Shown one piece after another: positions 36,838-47,194 of a DNA stretch of 64,000 bases. The stretch comes from Cornus controversa (taxonomy: Eukaryota > Streptophyta > Magnoliopsida > Cornales > Cornaceae): contig CM048847.1 in assembly GCA_026545225.1 (NCBI GenBank), forward strand, positions 11,960,501 to 12,024,500. The letters are read 5' to 3'. A program made the position numbers and the translations under genes. Below the pieces are notes generated by a model that was not told the DNA's origin, did no database searches, and worked only from the letters and a program-made list of their open reading frames with translations. How positions within the stretch are numbered: the first letter of the stretch is position 1; each line of letters starts with the position of its first letter.

Positions 36838-37160
36838 ATGGCAAAGGAATTAGCAAACGTGCAGCAACAGTTGGAGGAACCAGTGATCGTACGTGAACAG
36901 TTATAAAAAATTACCAAAGTGTAGGAGATGATGATTGCGCAACAACAACAACCTCCACCCTGGTTCCACCATTATCAACAAACATCAGATTCCGAACAGC
37001 AGCATGCACCACCAAGGTATCCCTAGCTGCCACTATGGTGGCAGTATCAGCATCCACCACCATTGTTCCAGTTTTTTCAGCAGCCCCAATCAACACCAAC
37101 ACCAATGACATCAGAGTCAACCCCACACTAACACCCCATTCAGCACCAACACCACCTTAA
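36838..37160 (+). pseudogene. Gln/Pro-rich ORF remnant, possibly CACTA transposase-like
   Basis: With stops, the plus strand reads MAKELANVQQQLEEPVIVRE, then AQQQQPPPWFHHYQQTSD and QYQHPPPLFQFFQQPQ. A coiled-coil-like start followed by a Q/P/H-rich tail resembles the C-terminus of proteins encoded by CACTA or Ptta/En-Spm elements. The CACTA terminus at 31871 supports this, but composition bias makes it uncertain. Confidence 0.35.
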
Positions 37161-37439
37161 TTATGGATTTGCTTTTGTAGGTTCTATCTTGGATCTATAT
37201 TGTTCAATGCATGATTATTTTATTTCAAGACAAATTTATTTGATTTACGTTTTATTTTGTTATCTTGGATGTTGAACTAGCTTGTAATAACTTATTGGTT
37301 TTTTTATAAAAAAAGTCCTAATTAGGTATTGTTATGTAATTTATTTCTATTATGTTACTCTCTTCATCGGGTCAAATCAAAAGACAATCGTTAGCATCTA
37401 TTCCCTATTGGCAAGGATAGAAAATTATGTTATGATACT

Positions 37440-37935
37440 CCCACCTCTGATAAGTTGTGGAAGGAAAAACTGGTTCTTGTGAAGGGCCTTGGAATGTCAG
37501 AGCGGCTCAAAATTTCTCTATCCCTATTGCTTTCGGCAATGCCGTGATTCCTCAGTTTTCTTTTTCTGGCAAGTTTTCAAGATTTTGTCTCCTTTTTGAA
37601 AAGAATTTACGTATTTTATAATCTTCCTGTGTTTTTCTTTATTCTGCAGACGATCGGATCATTTTTTTGAAGGAAAAGGTTTGGAGCCTTTACCCTTCTG
37701 TGAAGAAGAAATACTTATCTCACCCGCAACTTCAAGCTAATGCTTGTAGTGCTCATGTTGCGTCTTCCCACCTGTACCTAGTATCAGATGCTGAGATGGA
37801 ATTGTCGGAGCTCAAGACTAGAAGGGGTTCTTCCAACTCTGGTACTGCCAAGGCAGGGCATGCTGAAGGGTGGTCTAAAGCTCACCTGGACAAGAGCAAG
37901 TATGTTGCCCCTTCTTCTCCTTAAAAGAGGGTTTT
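37440..37935 (+). pseudogene. Transposon-domain gene fragment A
   Basis: Readable parts are EGPWNVRAAQNFSIPIAFGN and, after a possible intron ending at 37650, FLKEKVWSLYPSVKKKYLSH followed by an Ala/Ser-rich stretch. The style matches plant proteins with a 'putative gypsy-type transposon' domain and a long coiled-coil tail. A shift before the first block and a stop at 37922 break it. Fragment B at 41.4-42.5 kb is probably from the same gene or family. Confidence 0.4.
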
Positions 37936-38949
37936 TGTAATACCCCGTAATATTGAAGGTCTTTTAATTTTAATTTAAATGCTTTATTTCTTTTATTAGT
38001 TAAATTGAATTGCTTTATTGGTTGGATTAAATTCTTTGAGTGCTTTAAATATTGTGGTGTAATTTACTTTATTTTTATTTTATTTCATTTTATTTTATTT
38101 GGACTGGGTATTCGTGTTTTCTTTATTTTAATTTTGGATTGGGCTAGGGAGGAATCTGGGTTGAGTTGGGATGGAATGGTTGGGCTAGGTGTACTTATTT
38201 TTGATGAGTTAGGGTTTGTTTTATTAATTTTTTATAATTTTATTTAGTCTTAATTAGTTTTCTGAAGAAAAATAATAATAAAAGAAAAGAAAAGAGGGGA
38301 TTAGGGTTTCTGCCGTTAGCTTACGCACAGAAACTCAGAGATGAAAGAGAGGACAGAGAGAAGGAGCGATCGTGTGGACGGGTTTTGAATCATCGAAGAG
38401 GCAATTTCAACTCTTCTCTTCCCCATTGAATCTGTATACATAGACTAAATTCTGTAATGTGTAAATTGTTTGTTATATATTTTTTAAATCTTTCATTTTG
38501 GTATAAAATTGATTTTTATAAATCTGATTTTTTTTCTGTGGATTATGATGTTTGTGAAATTAAATTGGCAATTGAGAATTGGTGTTGATTATTTATTTAC
38601 ACACATATAGATACATGCATACATGTATACGATAAATATAATGATATGTTAAGTTTAAATTTGTGGACATTTATTGTAGCAATTTGGGGTTTGTTGAGTG
38701 GTTCTCGTTGGATTAAATTTACCCTTGAATATCTGGGAATGGATCATAGAGGAATTTAAATTTAATTTTTTTAAAAAATTTGTTGAAGAACCCAAGAAGT
38801 TGTGATTTGGGGGTTTTCGTTTCAGGGCATTTTTAATGGGGCTTTTGGTACCAATAGATAGCTTACGATGAGAGAAGAAGATTGGTATAAAATTTGGGTC
38901 TAACGGAGACCGGAAAGGGGCTACCTGCGAGCATGAACAGTGCACGCAG

Positions 38950-39780
38950 GCTGGGGGGTTGAAATTTTCGAAAAAAAATTATTTTTTAAAAATACTTAAA
39001 TATTTTATAAAATTCCCAAATTTTTACTGAAACTTTATGGAGGTTAAAGGAACTTGACTTTAAATTTTCATATCGAAATGAGTTGTCCTTGTAGTGCAAT
39101 TGATTTTTAAAGTGTCTAAAAATTAAAATTTTCACCTTCTTTTATTTTAAAAAATACTTTTATAATTTCAAAATTCCCAACATTTTATGTCAACTTCCTG
39201 GGATTTTAAGGAGCTTGGGTTTTAAATTTCACATTGAGAAGATTTCCCCTTGTTTTTAAATTAATTTTTAAAGTGTCTAAAAATTAGATTTTCACCTCCT
39301 TTTATTTTAGAAAAATACTTTAAAATGTTCAAAACTTCCAACATTTTGCTGTAATTTTTTGGAGATTAAATGAACTTGGGTTTAAATTTTTATCTCGAAA
39401 TGAGCTTCCCTTGTAGTGCAATTGATTTTTAAAGTGTCTAAAAATTGGGGTTTTTACCTTCTTTTATTTTATAAAATAATTTTATAATTTCAAAAATTTC
39501 CAAATATTTACTGTAACTTCCTGGATATTAAATGAACTTGGGTTTAAATTTTCATCTCGAAATGAGATTTTCTTGTAGTTTAATTGATTTTTAAAGTGTC
39601 CAAAATTTGGGTTTTTCTATTTCTTTTATTTTAGAAAATATTTTAAATTCCAAAAAATTCTAGAAAAAGTCAGATAACTTTATAGGGATGAAATACATCT
39701 GAGTTTTAAATTTTAGGTGAAAATAAGTTTCCTTTGTGGTTTTATCGATTTTAAACTATGCCTCAAAACCATATTTATTT
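38950..39780 (+). repeat. 161-bp tandem repeat, about 5 copies
   Basis: The marker aaagtgtc recurs with 'agtgtc' at 39111, 39272, 39433 and 39595, giving periods of 161, 161 and 162 bp. Each unit also has an 'aacttgggtttaaatttt' block and a 'ttccttgtagtgcaattga' block. A diverged fifth copy follows. Confidence 0.9.
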
Positions 39781-40135
39781 TCTTTTGCTTAAAAAATATA
39801 TTTTAAAAATTCTCAAAAATTTCAGAATGATTAAAGAGGGTTCTTAGAAATATAATAGGCCCGAAAAACCTAGATTAGAGTTAGGTTTAGACTCCCTAGA
39901 AGATTTGAGTGCATGGGAGGCTTGGTTGGGTATTTGATCCTATAATAGATGGTCGTGTTATTTTATTGTCTTACTTATTTTCTTCTTGAAGTTATAATTA
40001 TTCATGATACACGTGGTATAGTTTATTTGTGAATGAGTTATCTCTTTGTGATGATTGGATACCCGATAATTTAAATCCTTATGTCTTGTGCATTTTCAAT
40101 AATTGTACACCTTTTTCTTATTCATATAATAAGAT

Positions 40136-40545
40136 ATTTACACATTATATTTGGCATGTCAGGATTGCCAAGGCGTGTCATGATTGCCAATACCTAATAA
40201 GGTATCTATACATTATATTTGGCATGTCAGGATTACCAAGGCGTGTCAGGATCGCCAATACCTAATAAGGTATCTATACATTATATTTGGTATGTCAGGA
40301 TTGTCAAGGCGTGTCATGATCGCCAATACCTAATAAGGTATCTATACATTATATTTGGCATGTCAGGATTGCCAAGGCATGTCAGGATCGCCAACACCTA
40401 ATAAGGTATCTATACATTATATTTGGCATTTCAGGATTACCAAGGCATGTCATGATTGCCAATACCTATTAAGGTATCTAAAATCAAAGGAGGCATGTAA
40501 GGATTGCCGGGGCATGTCAGGATTGCCTAGATTTAATAAAATGCA
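40136..40545 (+). repeat. 68-bp minisatellite, at least 5 copies
   Basis: cattatattt starts at 40143, 40211, 40279, 40347 and 40415: an exact 68-bp period. Each unit holds two related halves, 'catgtcaggattgccaagg' and 'gtgtca.gat.gccaatacc'. Worn halves continue to about 40545 and once more near 40715. Confidence 0.95.
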
Positions 40546-41399
40546 TGCATATGTATCTTTATTTTGAACTTAAAGAATGTGTTCATTGTTGAATGATAAG
40601 GGTTGTTGGTACAATGTATAAAATGATTTTTATTTCTAAAAATATGAACTAGATAGGGAATGATTAGTATGTTTATACCTACAACTATTAAGGTAGCAAA
40701 GGATAAAAATGGTAGCATGTCAGGATTGCGTAAACTTGATATTATACATGTTGATGTTTATTTCTCCTAAACTTAAAAAGTGTGTTCAATTTTTTATGAT
40801 AAGAGTTTGATGAAAAATGATAAAGGATGACTGTTGGTTTGAAAACATGAACTATATAAGGAATGACTTGTAGGTTATATATATATATATATATTTTCTT
40901 GTGTCCTTCATACTGAGGGTATGTGTATTGGTTCTCTAATTGGGATGTAGTAGATAGGACTTGCTCGTAGGTTTAACCCACTTTGTTGATTTCAAGTTCC
41001 AGATAGATTTCCCAGCGAGGATAGAGTTTTAGGGTTGGTTGTGGCAGATATCTCTTCTCATCAGTTTCAGGGTAGGAATTTTTCTTCTTTTTCAATAATT
41101 TGAAACATGGAAATTTTTGGAGACTTTGGTTATTGGTTTTAAAGTAGAGTTTAAACTCTTGTTCATTTTGGTTAAGGGGTCTTTGGGTTACGGGACTTCC
41201 AAATTGTATTACCAGACACTTATTTAGTTGTTTACCAGTTATTTCAATTCAGTGAGATTTTTTGTTCATCTTTTAGAATTTATTTTAGTCTGTCTTTTGT
41301 ATTCTATGCTTGTTGCTATCAATTGTTAATATCCATAAGGTTTTGTGTATAAGACTGGCCACCTCATGCGCAAAATTTTGTGGGGTATTTCAGTTTCTT

Positions 41400-42500
41400 C
41401 TAGTGTTGCAGCTAATGGTGAATGCTATGAAAGGTCAGGGTTCTTATGCTCTAACCTTGCCTGGTGCTGCCAGTGACATAACTGATGAGCCGTTCGTTGG
41501 CTCGTTTGATCAGTGGATTCCAGACTTAAGGAAGTCTGATGGTTCTTTTTTGACAGTAAGGGACTACGTTACCCTTGACCATGAGGTGATGGGGGCTTTT
41601 GCCCGCGGGATCTGGCTTCCCCAAGATGAGCTCCATCAGCAAGGGGCTAATAGGGAGGAGCTTCTTACCAATGCACCTCTTCATGTTATAGAAGTTTGTC
41701 TCACCCTATTCCTCATTAGCTTTTTTTTTTTATGTCTCCACCTTTAACTTTGTTTGCTTTCTGTGGTGTAGGGTGTATATATGACCATCTCTCTCAGCAA
41801 GGCTCTGGAGGTCGAACATCTGAAGGGACGCAAGGCCGAAAGCCTTGAGGGAAAGGTAAAAACTCTTACCAAGTCCTTGGCTGAAAAGCAAAAGGCACTT
41901 GGCTATTTCGAGCGAAGGGCGCTGGAGGCTGAGGAGAAAGTTGCTGGACTTGAGACCATGCTTTAGGTTTGCAAGGCAGGGGGCTTTAAGATGTATCAGC
42001 GATTCTTGAAGATCCCAGCTGTAGTAACCCTTATGGACGGGTGTGAGTGGGCGGGTGCATAGACAAACACTGGGCTGAGCTACCACACTGACAGGGTACA
42101 AGGTGCTCAATCCCACATCGCCTGGGTGTGGAAAAGGGGATGTGCTTATATGTAATATGTTCTCTTCAAATGGTATGAGGCCTTTTGGGGTAAACCCAAG
42201 AGCAAAAACCGTGCGAGCTTAGGCCCAAAGCGGACAATATCATACCATGTGTTGGAGCGGGGTATTACACCAGCCTTGAATATTGCCGACAGCTTCCGTT
42301 ATGGCTTTGAGTAAGGAGAGTAGTCCGAAGTCAAACGCTAGTTCATGGATTTTCTCAAGAGCTTGAGCTCTGTTCCCTGATCTGCTTCCATTCCTCCAAC
42401 TGCCCCATCTACTTCTTTGATTGTTGCTTTAGCTGCCTCCACTCCTGTCGATCAGACCTCTACAAAGGTGCCACCCCCAGCTAAATAGGGCACTCTTATT
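41400..42500 (+). pseudogene. Transposon-domain gene fragment B, interrupted by a solo LTR
   Basis: An open part (to 41694) reads DEPFVGSFDQWIPDLRKSDG and HEVMGAFARGIWLPQDELHQ. After an intron-like gap (acceptor near 41772) a coiled coil follows: KALEVEHLKGRKAESLEGKV and RALEAEEKVAGLETML. The C-terminal part reads LNIADSFRYGF beyond the TRIM LTR at 42020-42269, which split the codon run. It resembles the coiled-coil tail of plant gypsy-type transposon-domain proteins. Stops outside the LTR also exist, so it was probably dead or dying before insertion. Confidence 0.5.
42020..42269 (+). mobile_element. TRIM solo LTR with perfect 5-bp target duplication
   Basis: This 250-bp copy begins TGTAGTAACCC and ends GGGGTATTACA, the same family as the complete TRIM at 20365. 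It is flanked on both sides by ccagc (42015-42019 and 42270-42274). No internal region is present, so it arose by LTR-LTR recombination. Confidence 0.95.
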
Positions 42501-42920
42501 GTGGATTCCTTTGATCAGGAATTCAGCAAGGAAGTTGGGGTGACTTCTCAGTGTTGATCTCTTTGTAGTTCTTTTTTTTTTTCTTTTGCAATGCTTAGAG
42601 GGAGTTTTTGTTTCAAGAGTAGACTTGTGTGCCTCCCTTTTTATTTTTGTAATGAACCTTTTTTTTTTTTGAGTAATATCAGTCTTCTCTTTTCTTCAAG
42701 TTATGAGATATAGATTGATACTTCTATTTCTAACAAGTGTTTGTATTGGCAACTGCTTTTAGCGGGATGGGCTTGATTCCCTCTCTTGGGCTGGAGAGAT
42801 ATTATTTTGTTTTGTTTTCGCTACGCTGGTGATCAATGATCGGTCACTTTAGAAAACTCAGCAGGGGACAGACTCAAGCGATCGGTATCCGATGTCGTCT
42901 GTCTTTGCTACAGATTGTCT
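42500..42920. other. Noncoding downstream flank of fragment B
   Basis: T-rich, no gene seen. Confidence 0.5.
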
Positions 42921-42929
42921 TGAATGGTG

Positions 42930-43545
42930 CCTATGGCCTTTTTATTATTTAGACCTCTTTTATCTTGGGCTGATGGCCTCTTTTTATTAAGCAATCGGTC
43001 GTTCAGACCTTAGCTTCAATAAACGATCGATCATTTAAGACATTAGCTTGTTTTTGGCCTATGGCCTCTTTTTATTAGGCGATCGGTCATTCAGACCTTA
43101 GCTTTAATAAGCGATCGATCATTTAAGATCTTAGCTTATTTTGGGCCTATGACCTCTTTTTATTAAGCAGTCGATCATTCAGACCTTAGCTTTAATAAGC
43201 GATCGGTCATTTAAGACGTTAGCTTGTTTTGGACTTATGACCTCTTTTTATTAAGCGATCGATTGTTCAGACCTTACCTTCAATAAGTGATCAATCATTT
43301 AAGACCTTAACTTTAATAAGCGACCAGTCGTTTAAGACCTTAGTTTTAATAAGCGATCGGTTGTTTAAGACCTTAACTTGTTTTGGGCCTATGACCTCTT
43401 TTTATTAAGCAACTGACCGTTCAGACCTTAACTTCAATAAGCAATCGGTCGTTTAAGATCTTAGCTTATTTTGGGTCTATGACCTATTTTTATTAAGCGA
43501 TCAATCGTTTAAACCTTAACTTCAATAAGCGATCGGTTATTTATG
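42930..43545 (+). repeat. 88-bp tandem array with 33-bp sub-units, rich in GATCGATC
   Basis: The marker tttttatta starts at 42981, 43069, 43157, 43245, 43399 and 43487. Spacings are 88, 88, 88, 154 and 88; 154 equals 88 plus 66. Each unit is built from 33-bp sub-units of the form 'aataagcgatcggtcattta' plus 'agaccttagcttt', joined to a spacer 'gggcctatgacctc'. The 154 spacing is explained by two extra sub-units. Confidence 0.95.
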
Positions 43546-44294
43546 TAAAATTGGGTTATTTTTGACCGGTTCCGGGTGATTCTTGGACCGATTTTCTTTT
43601 TTTGAATCAATTAATTTCGAAAGGATGTGAATATATATAAATATAGTGGATATATTTATATTTAATTGTAAATATATATAGATACATGTATATTATTAAA
43701 CATGTATATGGAGGAGTATGTGGGGGTATATGGTATTTTGATTGTATAGATGCCTAACTATGTACACATGTGATAGTAGGTATGTATATATTATATATGT
43801 ACTTATGATATAGTATTATATTCAAATTTATATAACTTGCGGAGGAGATAAGTGGAGGGATTTTGTGGATCACAATGAAGAAAGAAAGTGATTCAAAATA
43901 AAGGGGAGCCATCAGCCAAGGGAGAGTCGGCTGAGAGAATAAAAAAGAAAGAAAAGAAAGGGAAAGTAAGAGAGAGAAAGCCGAGATAGCTAGAGAGAGA
44001 GAGAAGTTGTGATGGGTGGCAGCTAGGTCTCACGGTGGACAACGGCAGTGGCTAGTTCTGGCACCGGCAGTGGAGGGGCTGTTCGGCGGTGTTGCACAGT
44101 GGTGGCTCTTGGGAGGTTCGACTGGTACTCGAACCGTGTTGGTATTAGCAACTGATGATTTTGTCATTTTATAAGTTTTAAAAAAATAATTTTAGTCTTT
44201 TCTTGAAGTACAAAAACGTATCCAAAATCTTCAAATAAAAAAGTAATAATATTCAATTGATTTCATTATATAAATTTATTATTATTTTTGTGTA
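43546..44294. other. Noncoding; AT-rich then GA-rich
   Basis: AT-rich to 43850, then GA-rich leader-like sequence (43860-44010) and a GC-richer part to 44140. It may be retroelement LTR or leader, but no motif decides this. Confidence 0.4.
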
Positions 44295-44302
44295 CTAACA
44301 CT

Positions 44303-45007
44303 TAGGGGTGGCAAAATTGGACACGACACGATAACACGACACGAATTAAGCGGGTTTGGGTTTGAGGTAAGCCGACACGTTTAATAAATGGGTCGACACG
44401 AACACGACACGCAAAAATTGGGTTGAGTTTGGGTTTAAGCTGTTTAACCCGTGACACGATTACGACACGATTACAACACGATTACGACATGAGTTATTCA
44501 TATATTATGGTTTGATACAAACATATATATACATAGTTATATATATTGCAATTGTTTGTAATCTATTTATTTATTTACAGGACTGATGTAGCCATAAAAC
44601 ACAAGGATGAGATTGTTATGATGTCTTCCCAGTTATTGAATCACCTTAATATGTTTTTGAGTTTATATATAAATACAAAATTTATAATATAATTTGATTT
44701 TAGGATTTATGTATTGATATGTACTTTATTTTTATATGATAGAGATTTTTAGGGGTGGAGAAACTCATATGATATAAGTTAAACGAATTAAAAAGGTTAT
44801 TAAACAAGTCGTGCCATTATAGGACATGTTTATTAAACGGGTTATACGGGTCGACACGGATAACATGTTTAATAAACGGGTTGGGTTAGTGTTGAGGGTC
44901 TCTGACACGATTAGTAAATGGGTCGGGTTAGGGTTAAACTGTTTAATAGAATACTTGTACATCGACACAACACGAACACGACACGGGAACACGAATTGCC
45001 ACCCCTA
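44303..45007. mobile_element. Non-autonomous hAT element 1 (705 bp)
   Basis: Left end TAGGGGTGGCAAAATT and right end (reverse complement) TAGGGGTGGCAATT form the inverted termini. A perfect 8-bp duplication, ctaacact, flanks it (44295-44302 and 45008-45015), the length expected for hAT. Many cgacacg motifs crowd both ends and telomere-like gggttaggg occurs near 44930. No transposase is present. Confidence 0.93.
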
Positions 45008-45128
45008 CTAACACTCTACACAAGATCTTTTTGAATAATTGAATTTTAATTTTAATTTTATGATGTAAGATTTACTAACTCACTAAAACTGATAGAATAT
45101 AACATAAATCTAAATTATAAATAAGAAC

Positions 45129-45681
45129 CTAGAAAGCACGGACACTTCACCGAGGGTGCCATACCGGTGTCGGACACCCGGATACCGTGTCGGACACTCG
45201 GACACTCCGCGGACACGTGTCGGACACTTCGTACCCGTGTCCTGACATTTTTCTTTTTAGGACACTTCTCGAACACTCCTTGGACACTTCTCGGACACTC
45301 CTCGAAGACGTATCGGACACTTCATAACAGTGATATATATTCAAATATTTTGAATGAAAATTATATGATATTAAGTTATGATTAAAATCTAAGCTAAATG
45401 TATATAGAAGACTAAATAAGTCTGGTTCTTTAATTTATTTTAATCTATTTGTCTATTTTTGTTTATAAGTTTGTTTAATTTTTAATTGTTTGATGATAAA
45501 TTGAAGTATTTATGTAATGTAATATTTTTTTATTGACTAATTAATATATATTAATATATTATATTATTATTTTATTGCCGTATCCTCGCTGTGTTCGTGT
45601 CCTATTTTTTTAAAATTTCTCGTATCGCCGTGTCCATGTCGTGTCGTACTAGTGTCCCGTGTCCGTGTCCATGCTTCCTAG
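45129..45681. mobile_element. Non-autonomous hAT element 2 (553 bp)
   Basis: Left end CTAGAAAGCACGGACAC and right end (reverse complement) CTAGGAAGCATGGACAC differ at two positions. A perfect 8-bp duplication, ataagaac, lies at 45121-45128 and 45682-45689. Both ends carry cgtgtc/gacacg repeats. No coding sequence. Confidence 0.93.
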
Positions 45682-45689
45682 ATAAGAAC

Positions 45690-46682
45690 CAATGGACTAA
45701 AAACATAAGAGATATCATATTGGTACTCCATTTTTTTTATGTTTCCACTCTAATATTAAAATAAATGATATTTTTTTTTCAAATTACACAATTATCCTTT
45801 AATATATTCCCTTCTCTTCTTACATCTTTAATATTTTGAGTCTCTTTTTGATAGAATCCAAAACAAAATATCCAAAAAAAAAAAACTTATATCTTTTGAT
45901 AGGAACAAAAAAATAAAAATGTATACTACCCAAAGAAAAAAGTACCCAAAAAAATTTAACTTAATTATATCTTTTGACAGGACCAAAAAAATATTAAACC
46001 TCAAATAAAGTTATCTCTAGTGAATAAATTATCTCCTTTGACGGGATCAAATATATATATATATATATATATACACGCAAAAAAAAAAACCAATAAAATT
46101 TATCTCTGTTGAATAAATTCTCTCTTTTGACATGAAAAAAAAAAAACTAAAAAAATGTTATCTCTATTGAATAAATTATTTCTTTTGCAGGACTCCAAAA
46201 AAGTACCAAAAAAAAGACTCAAATAAAAAATTATCTCTTTTGACATGACCCAAAAATAAACTACTAAAGGATTAAGGAAGTAAAGAAGATAAAAAGAATT
46301 AAAGTTCATAATATAAAAGGTAATTATAGTATTAAAAAAAAAGAATGATCTATTAATGAGTTTAGATACTTTCCTATCACTTCGTTTTAAAGAAAAAATG
46401 GTAATGGAGTGCAAGATGAGTGAAATATTAGCTCTTAAAACATAAAAGTAAAAAATTATTATCATAAATTACAAAAGGTTAAACTGAATCTATTAAAGAT
46501 TTAGAATTAAAATTAAAATACTTATCAAAAGTATAACAGTTGACCTTACTGAAAATTGATAAAATTTGTTGTCTTTAAAAAAAAAAGTTGGACTTATCGT
46601 TAATTTGTCCATTTCTTTTTATTTTCTAACTTACCTAATACACATGATTTTATGGTTTGACAACAAAATGGATTGGCTTTAC

Positions 46683-46728
<46 letters not shown>

Positions 46729-47190
46729 TATATATTTATACAGAGTGTTTACGATCAGGGTTATAGTTAATTCTGTTTATTCAGCCAAAATACTTAAAAT
46801 AGAAATAATAAAAGTGCTGAAAGACCAAAAAGCCCCCATAAGGTAAAAGGTGACACCACCGAGCCTTCCAAACACAATCTTGTTGCCCAAACATACCATA
46901 GCTTTTTAGTCAATTCGTTTGTCTTCATATGAAAGTAATTCTTGCCTCTCACTATATAAGAAGAGTCCCAATTCCAATTTGAGTCAATTTTAGACGAAAC
47001 CCTAGATAGAAGAAAATAAGACAATTCCCAACGTCCAGATAAACCAAATTACCATATGTATATATATACATACATGTCCACTTTGATCGTCAAATAGAAA
47101 AACCCTAGATCATCGTAACATACGATACCTCCAGACACTTTGATTTTGATTGGAATTTTTTGAATCTTAGAGAGAGAAACAGAGAAGAGA
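45690..47190. other. AT-rich upstream region of the HEL2-like gene
   Basis: Contains a repeated phrase built on 'ttatctctattgaataaatt' (about 46010-46200) and an (AT)n run at 46692-46726. A palindromic TATA-like 'atgtatatatatacat' lies near 47056-47071, about 125 bp before the ATG, and may serve the gene. No other gene was seen. Confidence 0.5.
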
Positions 47191-47194
47191 GACA

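Larger units (their letters stand above)
37936..41050 (+). mobile_element. LTR-like block with two internal tandem arrays
   Basis: It begins TGTAATACCCCGTAATATTG, the usual opening of chromovirus (Tekay/Del) LTRs, and carries a leader-like block at 38290-38440. Inside are a 161-bp array (38950-39780) and a 68-bp array (40136-40545). It separates two pieces of a transposon-domain gene. The right boundary is a guess and no target duplication was found. Confidence 0.45.

Noticed and set aside
39090..39110. 'cttgtagtg' as the right end of the CACTA element
   Set aside because: It recurs in the 161-bp repeat units and lacks subterminal repeats or a 3-bp duplication.
44900..44945. Telomere-like gggttaggg
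   Set aside because: Single occurrences inside the hAT element; not an array.
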